From Lunularia cruciata (taxonomy: Eukaryota > Streptophyta > Marchantiopsida > Lunulariales > Lunulariaceae): a DNA stretch of 64,000 bases. The notes beneath the pieces were generated by a model that saw nothing but the letters and a program-made list of their open reading frames with translations, did no database searches and was not told the origin of the DNA. This document shows, piece by piece, positions 13,359 to 22,566 of this stretch (its first letter is position 1; each line of letters starts with the position of its first letter). The DNA lies in assembly GCA_948567375.1 (NCBI GenBank), contig OX419755.1, positions 70,498,944 to 70,562,943 of the forward strand, given 5' to 3'. A program made the position numbers and the translations under genes.

Positions 13359-13804
13359 TATAAAAGACCAAGGGGAGAAATGGTAGAATTGAAGACCAAA
13401 GCAAGAAGTCACATTGAAACTCTCAATTCAAGGAAACTCCAAATGCTTAGCATGAGATTTGTGTTTAGGTATTTACAATGAAGTAATACAAAACTCTTGA
13501 GAAGTTTCCTTCTTGAAAGCTATTCTTAGAATGCAAGCTAAGCTACCCAAGAACCTTCCACAAAAGCTTCCTTCTAAAAGTTGTTTATTTAACATAGAAG
13601 CTATTAGGTTGATGTGCAAGTTACACAATCTTTGGAAAAAACCTAGAATTTCCAACCAAAAAAATTCCTACATACTTATAGAATATTCTATCAAGAAACT
13701 TACTAGATTTTTTCAAAATAATCTTAGAATCTTTAATTATATTTGGATTATTTTACTAACTCATTAGTCTTTGGTAACTTATCTACTAACTTTATATAAT
13801 TACA
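13359..13804 (-). mobile_element. Element B 5' LTR
   Basis: Begins TATAAAAGACC where A has TGTAAAAGACC and ends in ATTACA. About 446 bp. It retains a GAATATTC heat-shock-like core near 13,680. Well diverged from the 3' copy, so the insertion is old. Confidence 0.75.
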
Positions 13805-14213
13805 AAATCTATCCTTAATGAAAATAAGTGGTTATTCACTTAATGTATTTTTACCTACTTCAATCACTTCTTTGCCTATTATCATTATTTATTATTTCAC
13901 TACTAACCTCATAATAACCAATAAATTATTCATTGCTATCTCTTAAACCAATTTGCAAAACATTTGCCTTTAATATCTTACAATAGACTATTCAATTCTT
14001 GTGGCAATTCCTTTTCCTTCCAAGTAACACTCTTTTTTCTTAATAATAAATGAGTGGATCATTCATTGAAGGCACTTCAGTCGCTTCTTTGCTTTATTTA
14101 TTATTTATTAGTTTCTAGGATTATTTCATGAGCATGAGGTGAATAAATCATGATACAAGAGAATTTCTTACAATTATTTTGATAATAATAGGTAGAACAT
14201 TCTTTGGTAACTT
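13805..14213. other. AT-rich spacer between elements B and E
   Basis: About 410 bp without coding content. It contains an imperfect internal duplication (CTTCAATCACTTCTTTGCC near 13,859 resembles CTTCAGTCGCTTCTTTGC near 14,086). No promoter or gene is seen. Confidence 0.5.
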
Positions 14214-14794
14214 TGACAACCCAACAAGTATCACTTTTGTGGTAATCAAGAAGTAATCATTTGTTTACATAGAGATACATGTCAAGAATGGTCAAATATG
14301 AAGTAAAAGTAACAAAAAAAAAATCTTCCTGGTTGCATCTTTAGCATCTTGGGTAGAAACCACACCCAAAAGAGAGTAAAAAGCACTCAATTTGCAAATC
14401 TTGAAAGAATTAACAACACCCATAATCACAATTCTTCAAACTCTTTCCAAATTGATATTGATTGTGATGATTCAATTTCATCCAAAGAAGGCTACTTCAC
14501 CATGAAGTGACTTTGCCTTAGAATTGTGTTCCACCCCTCCACTGAAGGCACAACTTCCTCAATCAAAGTTGCTTTGCATCAATCCAATACTATGATTACA
14601 AATTAAGAATACTACCAACACTACAATTCCTCATAGATTCATCAAGGCATTGCCTTGATCAAACATATAGAATGGAATTGGAGTTGCAAAACCCAACATC
14701 TAACACACTAAGATTGCAATTCAAACTTCTCCAAACACTCACAAACACTCACAAACACACATATAGGATTAATACTCAGAATTAAGCTAAAATG

Positions 14795-15542
14795 CAAAAT
14801 ACTCCGAGGACAAGAGAAGAGAGAAAACACAGATTGCACACTCAAACTATCGATGCCCCAAGGGAGCACCTTCTCTTTATTACATAGACAAAGAGGATCT
14901 TTGCCAAGGAAGCTCCACCATAGGATTAGGGACACAGATAGGTGACATGTCAGCAAGCTCCACCCTTGGATTACTTACTTGGATGGGTGACATGTCTGGT
15001 CTAGGTCCTATCTGGTTGGTCAAATAAGCTTTGACCAGAGGGAATATTTTAGGGAATCTTCCTATAGGAATCTTAGAATCACATGAGTAAGGTACTGTTG
15101 GAAAGCTCTCGTCGAGCCAAAGCAAGGGGGGGAGGGAAGGCCAGCCTTTCTTTTGTTGGGGGAGGAGGGGGGGGAGTATGCACATTTTCAAGGCCTAATT
15201 CGTCCGTTTAGGCCTCCAAAATTGCCTTCAAAGATTTCAGGCATATTTAGGTTCTTACTCTATTAGTAGAAGTCCCCTTTTGGTGATATCTCTTTTTGAT
15301 CTGTTTAGTCCATCATGTGTAACATCATTCCAGATGTTACCAAACCAATTCTCACCTTTAAATCATATGTCTAGCTATTGGTTCTAAGGTTCTCAAGTCT
15401 ATTTCAATTTTTGTTATTAGTAGAAGTACTCTTTTGATGATACTTCTATTTGATCTATTTCGACCATCATGTATAACATCATTCTAGATGTTACCAAACT
15501 GAATTTCACATCTAGATCATATGGCTAGCTCTTGGTATTACA
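14795..15542 (-). mobile_element. Element C 3' LTR
   Basis: 748 bp, homologous to 20,664-21,405 and to the solo LTR at 44,780-45,517. It contains a roughly 154-bp internal tandem duplication (units begin near 15,262 and 15,416). A purine-rich tract (AAAAGGAGGGAGGTC on the minus strand) lies next to it at 15,543-15,557. Confidence 0.9.
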
Positions 15543-15557
15543 GACCTCCCTCCTTTT
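15543..15557 (-). other. Element C polypurine tract
   Basis: On the minus strand AAAAGGAGGGAGGTC directly precedes the TGTAAT start of the 3' LTR, the expected site of plus-strand DNA priming. Confidence 0.75.
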
Positions 15558-15585
15558 AAGACACAACGTCCTCGTTGTGCAATTG

Positions 15586-15990
15586 TTACTCATATGCTTG
15601 CACCAACACAGGTGCATGTGCAAAATTGGCAGCGGGCTCCCAGGTGGCTTCATAGAGGGGGTAACCTTTCCATTGTACTAGATAGTCCACCCGCGGGTGA
15701 CGAGTACCACGCATGCGTTTTTGGAGAATCCGCTCCACTTCATATTCCTCTGTGCCATCAATGAGTGTCGGACAAGGTCCAATGTCTGGTGTAGAATGAC
15801 CTTGGCCTGATCGGGGAGCATATCTGCATAGTAGGGAGACATGGAAGACTGGATGGATCTTCATGTGTGGTGGTAGCTCAAGGTGATAGGCCACAGCGCC
15901 AATGCAACGAAGAATCGAGAAAGGCCCAATAAAACAAGGTCTGAGCTTACGAGGTCCAACTAATGTGAGGTTGGTTGTCGATAGCCACAC
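15586..15990 (-). mobile_element. Element C integrase C-terminus and chromodomain
   Basis: A 134-residue open frame. The first part has the integrase C-terminal GPF..L motif (KLRPCFIGPFSIL). Residues about 82-125 are a chromodomain, beginning YEVERIL and containing YLVQWKGYP and ATWEP, the aromatic-cage type region that targets chromovirus integrases to marked chromatin. Confidence 0.9.
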
Positions 15991-16212
15991 TTGATCCCCA
16001 ACATTGAACTCTATGTGCCGACGGTGTGCATCAACATACTGCTTTTGTCAATTTTGTGCAATCTGTAATCTGCGCTTGGCGCTCTCTACACCTTGTTGGA
16101 TTCTCGAAACAAATGTGTTGACTGCATTGACCTTGGTAGCCATTAGACGGATCTTCATCAAGCTAGAAGGTATGAAGGGATGCTCACCATACATGAGGAA
16201 GAACAGAGTGAC

Positions 16213-16809
16213 CTAGGTGGATGCATTCACTGAATTGTTGTAAGCAAATTCCACCAACTGGAGTAGGGTGTCCCACCTCTCTTGCTCTTCTAAGGTGAAG
16301 CCACGTAACATGTCTTCAATTGTACGATTAGCCCGCTCTGTTTGGCCATTTGTTTGGGGGTGGTAAGCTGTGGACATGGCCAACTTGGTTTTGAAGAACC
16401 CAAAGAGTGTTCGCCAAAACAAGCTGGTGAATTGGGTGCCTCTATCGATGATGAGTACTCTAGACAAGCCATGGTGAGCAAAGACTGCATCTAAGTATAT
16501 TTGAGCTAATTGTGGAGTGGTCACCTCCTTGGTGGTAGGGCGTACATGAATCATTTTGCTGAGTCGGTCCACAAAGACCACAATGGAGTCAAACCTTGAG
16601 GTGGTCTTGGGTAATTCACAGACGAGATCTATACTCACTTGTTCCCAACATTGGGTAGGAGTGGGGAGAGGTTGAAGGAGCCCTGCAGGAGCTTGATTAG
16701 AAGCTTTATTCTGTTGGCAAAGTAGGCAGCTACGCACATAGTCCATCACGTCGTTGCTCATCTTGGGCCAATAGTAATGGCGCTTGACTGCATCCAAGGT
16801 CTTGTCCAC
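16213..16809 (-). mobile_element. Element C integrase core
   Basis: Contains the second half of the HHCC zinc finger (CLLCQQNKASN) and core segments typical of Ty3 integrases ([32 protein letters not shown]). It lies between RNase H and the chromodomain in the normal Ty3 order. Confidence 0.9.
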
Positions 16810-17154
16810 TCCAACATGAGCTGTAATGGCCGAATCATGACATTCCGCTAGGATGGTGGTGCGTAATTCTAGGACATTTGGGATCCATAATCTACCATCC
16901 CAAAAGGTGAGTCCTTGGGTACTGGTGACACCTTTGGATAATTGTGCTTCTACAATTTGTGGGTCAGTTTTTGTAGCCGCCAGAATCTCTTGCTAGAATT
17001 CAGGGTTAATCTAAACCTCTGCCACCAAGTTGTTGGCCATTGGCATGCAGGTGAATGCATCTGCAAGTTGCTTCTTACCTTCCACGGAGGTGATTGTCAT
17101 GTTGAAGTGTTGTTTCCACTCTGCTCACCAAATTTGGCGATGAGATAGATCCTT

Positions 17155-18617
17155 CTACGTCTTGAGGTAGACTAGAGGTTTGTGGTCTGTCTCTACTACA
17201 AATGCCTTCTTGCCCAAGTAGTGCTTCCAATGCTTGGTTGCTAGAACAATAGCCAACTCTTCTTGTTTTGTGGTGTGGTAGTTGCGCTCTGTTGGTAATA
17301 ACTTTTGAGAGAAATATGCAATTGGATGCCATCCGTCATGCCACTCTTGTTGTAGGACTGCTCCTATTCCTACGCCTGATGCATCTGTAGCCAACTTGAT
17401 TGGATGTTTTGGGTCATACCACTTCAAGATTGGTGCATGTAGCAAGGCGGCCTTCAATTCTTGAAAGGCCAACTCTTGTGCAGTTCCCCATGTCCACTTC
17501 TTCCCTTTGCCAAGTAGTGCCGTTAAAGGCTGTGCAACCTTGGAGAAGTCCTTGACAAATCTACGATAGAATCCCGTCAACCCCAAGAAGCTCTTAAGTT
17601 GAGTCTGATCTTCTGGGGCACTCCATTTTTGAATGACCTCTATTTTATTTTTCAATACTTGAATGCCCTGTGCACTTACTCTATGGCCCAAGTAGTCTAC
17701 TTCAGACTTGCCAAACTCACACTTTGAGATTTTGGCGTACAACTGATTCTGTCTTAGAATCCGGAGGACCTCTCGTAGATGTTGTTTGTGTTCTGTCATC
17801 GTGCTACTGTATACTAAGATATCATCCAAGAAGACGATAACAGACTTATCCAAGTATGGAAAAAATATGTCATTCATTAGACTCATGAAAGTGGCAGGTG
17901 CATTGGTGAGGCCAAAAGGCATCACAAGATACTCAAAGTGGCCATACCTGGTTCAAAAGGCAGTTTTGTGCACATCCTCCTCTGCAATTTGGATTTGATT
18001 GTAACCGCTTTGCAAGTCCAGTTTGGTGAAGTATCTTGCTCCATGGAGTTGATCAAACAGGTCATCCATGCGAGGTAATGGGTATTTGTTCTTCACTATT
18101 TGCTGATTGAGACCCCGATAGTCAATGCACATGCGCATTGTACCATCCTTCTTCTTCACAAAAAGAGAGGGGCCCCATATGGTGATACACTAGGTTGGAT
18201 GAACCCTTTCTACAACATCTCCTCAATTTGAGTCTTACATTCCTCCAACTCATGAGGTGATAGGCGATATGGGGTCTTACAAGGAGGCATCTTCCCCGGA
18301 AGTGTCTCAATTTTGTGATCTACTCGCCTTTTTGGTGGTAATCCTGAGAGTAGATCATCGAGAAAGCCATTTTGAAACTCATCCACCACATCCTTCAATT
18401 TCTTAGGAATTTGTCCATCGAGTAATGCACTCTGGACTTCTCTTATTAGACCCATAAAACATCTATCGATCTTACAGACAGTTGCCGTTCCTACAATATA
18501 TAGAGGCAGTTTCTGCCTATGTGATTTTTCTTTAACCCCAATGATTGACCATTTGTGGGTTCTCACTACTTTCTTCCTCCAATCTATCATAGGGTTGTAC
18601 TGCTTCATCCATAGCAT
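17155..18617 (-). mobile_element. Element C reverse transcriptase and RNase H
   Basis: Recognisable segments in order along the minus strand: [55 protein letters not shown], the catalytic FLDDILVYS, the connection region [15 protein letters not shown], and RNase H segments [19 protein letters not shown] and [12 protein letters not shown]. Family assignment is secure. The region is not one uninterrupted frame. Confidence 0.9.
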
Positions 18618-19045
18618 GCCTAAAATTGCATCATAACGAGCTAACTATATCACTTGCCACTCAATTGCTTCCTGATATTCTCCTACAAAGAGGGTTACCC
18701 GTCTAGGTAATGATTCAATCCTCTCTGTTTGCCCATTTGGTAACTCTACTTCTTCACTTCCATCTCTCTCTAGATCCATTCCCAATCTTATTGCAAGAGA
18801 GCAAGACAAGAAATTCTTTGTTGCTCCCAGATCTATTAATACTTACTTGATTACCTTCTAGGATTCCATTCACGACAATCAATTGTGAGGTTGCCTTCTG
18901 GGATCGTTGCACATTATTCTTCTTCCTTCCCTTGCTTCTCTGCTTCCTTATTGAGCCAGTAAGGCCGCAAGGTACATTTACCGGCAATCTTTGTTTTCCA
19001 AAGTGATTTCCACCTCCTCCTTGTCAATGTGCCTCTCCATGTTGT

Positions 19046-19984
19046 TCAAAGATAGCCTGAACGAAGGCCGAGGGCCTCTAGGGAAACGAGTGCGACAGTT
19101 GGTAGATATGTGCCCAATACGGCCACAATTGTAACACCGGCGTTGTTCTCCTTGAGTCCTTTCTCCTTGTGAGACTCCATCTTGTTGTTCTTCTGCCCGC
19201 CCCCACTCCCCTTGAAGCGGTCGTGCTCCTCAATCCCAGAATCAAAGGTTGCCCAATTCCATCGGTACTGGTCCACCCATGTGTGGCATTTCTGCCCGAT
19301 AATGTTGAGGTGACTCCTTCACCTCCACCTAATGCTCTTGCTATTCTTTGCGCACAAGCAATGGCTTCAAATACCGTGCAAGGATTTTACACCATGACTT
19401 CTTGGCAAATCCGCTCTTTCAACCCTCGTTTGAAATTGTTGAGAGCCTCTGCTGGACTCATGTCGGTAATTGCGACTTGTAGATCTAGAAAAGCCTCCAC
19501 ATACTCTTGAACGCTATTCTTCTGTCTCAATCCCCATAGTCGGGTTCGAGCCATCTGCACAGAATCCACTGATTGGAAATTCTTCAGCAGTCCTTCTTGC
19601 ATTGTTGTCCATGTGACCTCCCTTCTCTCTGCCATCATGGATTGTTCCCAAGCATCATACCATGTGAGGGCTTTATCGGTCAAGTACCCACATGCAAACA
19701 CGCCTGCAGCATGCTATGATCTCTGTTGAGAACAATCAAAAATATCAATTCATTCTTGAGATCCAATTTTCCACTACTCCCATCAAACGTTGCCCCTTGT
19801 AAGGTTCAATGTTGCAGGTCTTCTTCATCCGGAGTAGCAATGTGGCTTCATCGTTGATAGGGTTCGTAGGCACGGATGCCTCTCCAAGTACTTCAGTGGC
19901 AAGTATTGGGTTTTGAGATAGCTCTTCTTCTTGCATGGCTTGATCATTCCTAAGGATCTGCACTTGACTTTGTAATGTCTCCAT
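19046..19984 (-). mobile_element. Element C gag region with CCHC zinc knuckle
   Basis: Gag-like segments include LTWYDAWEQSMMAERREVTW and RLWGLRQKNSVQEYVEAF. A C-x2-C-x4-H-x4-C knuckle (CYNCGRIGHISTNC) lies at 19,095-19,136. A protease region would fall between here and 18,617 but was not confidently delimited. Confidence 0.8.
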
Positions 19985-20647
19985 GATTATCTTAATCTCT
20001 CAAAATTCATTCAACATCCCTTGCATTCCTTGCACCAACTCTTGCAATTGCAGATCCATGGTTCCTACAACACTCAATTGCTAATGTCTTCTTTGATACA
20101 GAGTCAATATAATCACTCTGGAAGGCGCACGAACTATCGGAACTACCATTGGGACCTCAGAAGCTATCACTCATTGATAATACTCCTCACCAAAATTCCT
20201 AACCAAAAAATCTCTAAACATCAATTTTGGCCTCACTACATAACGGATTTCTACTTGAGTGTTGAAAGTGAGAGGATTTGGGACATTCATATCCATTTTA
20301 TCATAATAGAATGTAGATTGTCAAATCCCACTCTCTGTCATATATCACCACAAGTAGAATCACCGGGTTTGGTGAGTTCATCACTCTGTCCATGAATTCT
20401 ACGCCAAAGTGATAAACTAACAATACCCTCATCTGCTCATGCTGATTAATACATAACCTTGATGTGGAATGGGTTCGAGAATGGAAACCTAGGTGCGGGA
20501 AATTGGCCTCCCGGTGCATCCATCCCATCCTCTCTCTAAAGTCCTTCCTAAGTCTAGCAACTACTCTATGTTCTCCACCTCAAATTACTCAATTTCAGTA
20601 GTTCGTGCTATTCCAAGAGGGGTGATCCACTCTCTTGGACTAAAACA

Positions 20648-20663
20648 CTCACTTTGATATCAT
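20648..20663 (-). other. Element C primer-binding site
   Basis: Immediately inside the 5' LTR the minus strand reads ATGATATCAAAGTGAG, resembling the plant initiator-Met tRNA primer site TGGTATCAGAGC with changes. Confidence 0.6.
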
Positions 20664-21405
20664 TGTAATACTCCAAGGACAAGAGAAGAGAGAAAAAACA
20701 AATTGCACACTCAAACAATCGATGCCCCAAGGGAGCACCTTCTCTTTATTATATAGACAAAGAGGATCTCCGCCAAGGAAGCTCCACTATAGGATTAGGG
20801 ACACAGATAGGTGACATATCAAAAAGCTCCACCCTTGGATTACTTACTTGGATGGGTGACATGTCTGGTCTAGGTCCTATCTGGTTGGTCAAACAAGCTT
20901 TGATCGGAGGGAATCTTTTAGGAAATCTTCCTGTAGGAATCTCAAAATCACGTGAGTAAGGTACTGTTGGAAAGCTCTCGATGAGACAAAGCAAGGGGGA
21001 GGGAAGGCCAGATTTTCTTCTATTTGGGGGGGGGGGGGACCAGCACATTTTCGAGGCCTAATTCATCCGTTTAGGCCTCCAAAATTGCCTTCAAAGATTT
21101 CAGGTATATTTTGGTTCCTACTCTGTTAGTAGAAGTCCCCTTTTGGTGATACCTCTTTCTGATCTGTTTAGTCCATCATGTGTAACATCCTTCCAGATGT
21201 TCCCAAACCAATTCTCATCTTTAAATCATATGTCTAGCTATTGGTTCTAAGGTTCTCAAGTCTATTTCAGTTTCTGTTATTAGTAGAAGTACTTTTTTGG
21301 TGATACTTCTATCTGATCTATTTTGACCATCATGTATAACATTATTCTAGATGTTACCAAACCAACTTTCACATTTAGATCATATGGCTAGCTCTTGGTA
21401 TTACA
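20664..21405 (-). mobile_element. Element C 5' LTR
   Basis: 742 bp with TGTAAT...ATTACA termini, homologous to 14,795-15,542. It carries the doubled roughly 154-bp unit (starts near 21,125 and 21,279) and a G-run near 21,025. Confidence 0.9.
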
Positions 21406-22230
21406 AAATGACGAGCATTGAGCTACAACATTTTGTTTTAATCAACCTTGAAAATATAATACTAGAGAATATGACATTGCAAATGCCCCCTTTAAATAGG
21501 CAAAGCACTCAATGTTACCTAAACTGCCTAAACTACTTCAACTACTACTTTACAAATCCGTAGATTTGAAGTGTCACTCCACTTCTTCATATCTACCTCT
21601 TCAAATCTCAAAATAGTTACTTCTCATCCAATCCAATGTCTACTTCTACTTTGGCTTCTACACCTAAATACAAGCACATCTTGTACTTTAGTCTCCCTCA
21701 CTATATCTACTTCTCCTCTTACACTTGTCCTATCTTTAGTTTGACCTGAAACTAAAGTCATAATCCACTTAATTACTTCTTCTTTTTCTATCCTAACTTC
21801 TTCTATTGACTCAAGTAATTCACCCAAAGTCACTAGCACTCCTACTTCCACTACTTCACATCAAGATCCTACCTTCACATTGCTGCAAAATTCATCTTAT
21901 TTTGATTGGACTAAATCTAATGTAAGATTGATTTTGTCTCCTTCTTCAATCATCTTCCTATCTACTTTATCTCTTAGGCAAATTAACAAATTGTTCATGT
22001 CTACATCCTTTGTCTTCCTCTTCCTCTTCCTCTTCCTAGTCTCCTACACAAGCAACTTCAACTTGTGCAATTTGGATTCTTCCAACTTTACTTTGGCTTT
22101 AGTACTTAACATTGCCTTCATCCTCCCTGTAAAAGACCGAAACCGAGGAGAGAAATAGGAGAATGGAAACTCACATTGGGACACTTGAATGAGGGAAAAC
22201 TCCGAATGCCTAGCATGAGCTTTGGCCTTG

Positions 22231-22240
22231 GTATTTATAG
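22231..22240 (-). promoter_or_regulatory. Predicted TATA box of element A LTR
   Basis: The minus strand reads CTATAAATAC, a good plant TATA box, downstream in LTR orientation of the GAA/TTC arrays. The equivalent in the 5' LTR, the copy that would drive transcription of the element, is 27,451-27,460. Confidence 0.7.
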
Positions 22241-22258
22241 GTAGCATACAAGACCTTT

Positions 22259-22480
22259 GAAGCTTCTCAAGAAGCTTCCTTGAGCCGCTTTCTTAGAGTG
22301 CAAGTCAAGTTAACTAGGAAGCTTCTCAAGAAGCTTCCTTCTAGAAGCCGCCTACTTGGCGTGCAAGCTAAGCTAGTTAGAAGCTTCTAGAAGCTTCCTT
22401 CTAGAAGCTACTTGCTTAGGGCGCAAGTTAACTAGTTGGGAAGCTTCCTAAGAAGCTTCTTAGATGCTTCTAGAATATTC
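22259..22480 (-). promoter_or_regulatory. Heat-shock-element array in element A U3 (3' LTR copy)
   Basis: Repeated inverted GAA/TTC units cover the U3. A perfect four-unit element GAAGCTTCTAGAAGCTTC spans 22,380-22,397 with exact 2-bp spacing. A perfect three-unit element TTCTAGAATATTC spans 22,468-22,480. Further GAAGCTTC pairs lie at 22,259-22,278, 22,318-22,346 and 22,440-22,459. This is the binding pattern of heat-shock transcription factors. The TATA box is 19-240 bp away on the correct side. Function is inferred from sequence only. Confidence 0.75.
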
Positions 22481-22550
22481 TAGGCTATTTTGGCTTATTC
22501 TCTACTTCGTAAGCCCGACTAACGTCGTCACTAAACTCCATATTGTTACA

Positions 22551-22566
22551 TATTCCCCCGCCGCTA
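22551..22566 (-). other. Element A polypurine tract
   Basis: The minus strand reads GCGGCGGGGGAATA directly before the TGTAAC start of the 3' LTR. Confidence 0.75.

Larger units (their letters stand above)
7745..13804 (-). mobile_element. Element B: old, decayed Ty3/gypsy chromovirus related to element A
   Basis: The element reads on the minus strand. Its 3' LTR is about 7,745-8,201 and its 5' LTR 13,359-13,804. Both are clearly homologous to the LTR of element A (shared blocks around ATGCCTAGCATGAGC, the GAA/TTC-rich stretch and the end of the LTR). The interior follows element A's order throughout: chromodomain-like end near 8,280-8,660, integrase remnants at 8,831-9,514, RNase H and reverse transcriptase remnants at about 9,650-11,600, gag remnants at about 12,300-13,200. 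It is strongly AT-shifted with very many breaks, consistent with an old, methylated copy. A solo LTR of family C is inserted at 10,195-10,797. Outer borders are approximate. Confidence 0.85.
14795..21405 (-). mobile_element. Element C: Ty3/gypsy chromovirus inserted in E's 3' LTR
   Basis: A 6.6-kb minus-strand element with LTRs at 14,795-15,542 and 20,664-21,405, flanked by a perfect 5-bp target duplication AAATG (14,790-14,794 and 21,406-21,410). Interior order is gag with CCHC zinc knuckle, protease region, reverse transcriptase, RNase H, integrase, chromodomain. The LTRs differ by roughly 5-7% by eye, so it is clearly older than element A, probably several million years at usual plant rates. 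It is broken, with several breaks in the pol region. Confidence 0.9.
22128..22550 (-). mobile_element. Element A 3' LTR
   Basis: 423 bp, about 99.3% identical to 27,348-27,770. The U3 part holds many GAA/TTC heat-shock-type units and a TATA box, described separately. Confidence 0.95.

Noticed and set aside
14214-14794. An independent, unknown repeat (separate from element E)
   Set aside because: Its exact colinearity with 46,525 onward and the continuation across elements C, A and F show it is a piece of E's 3' LTR.
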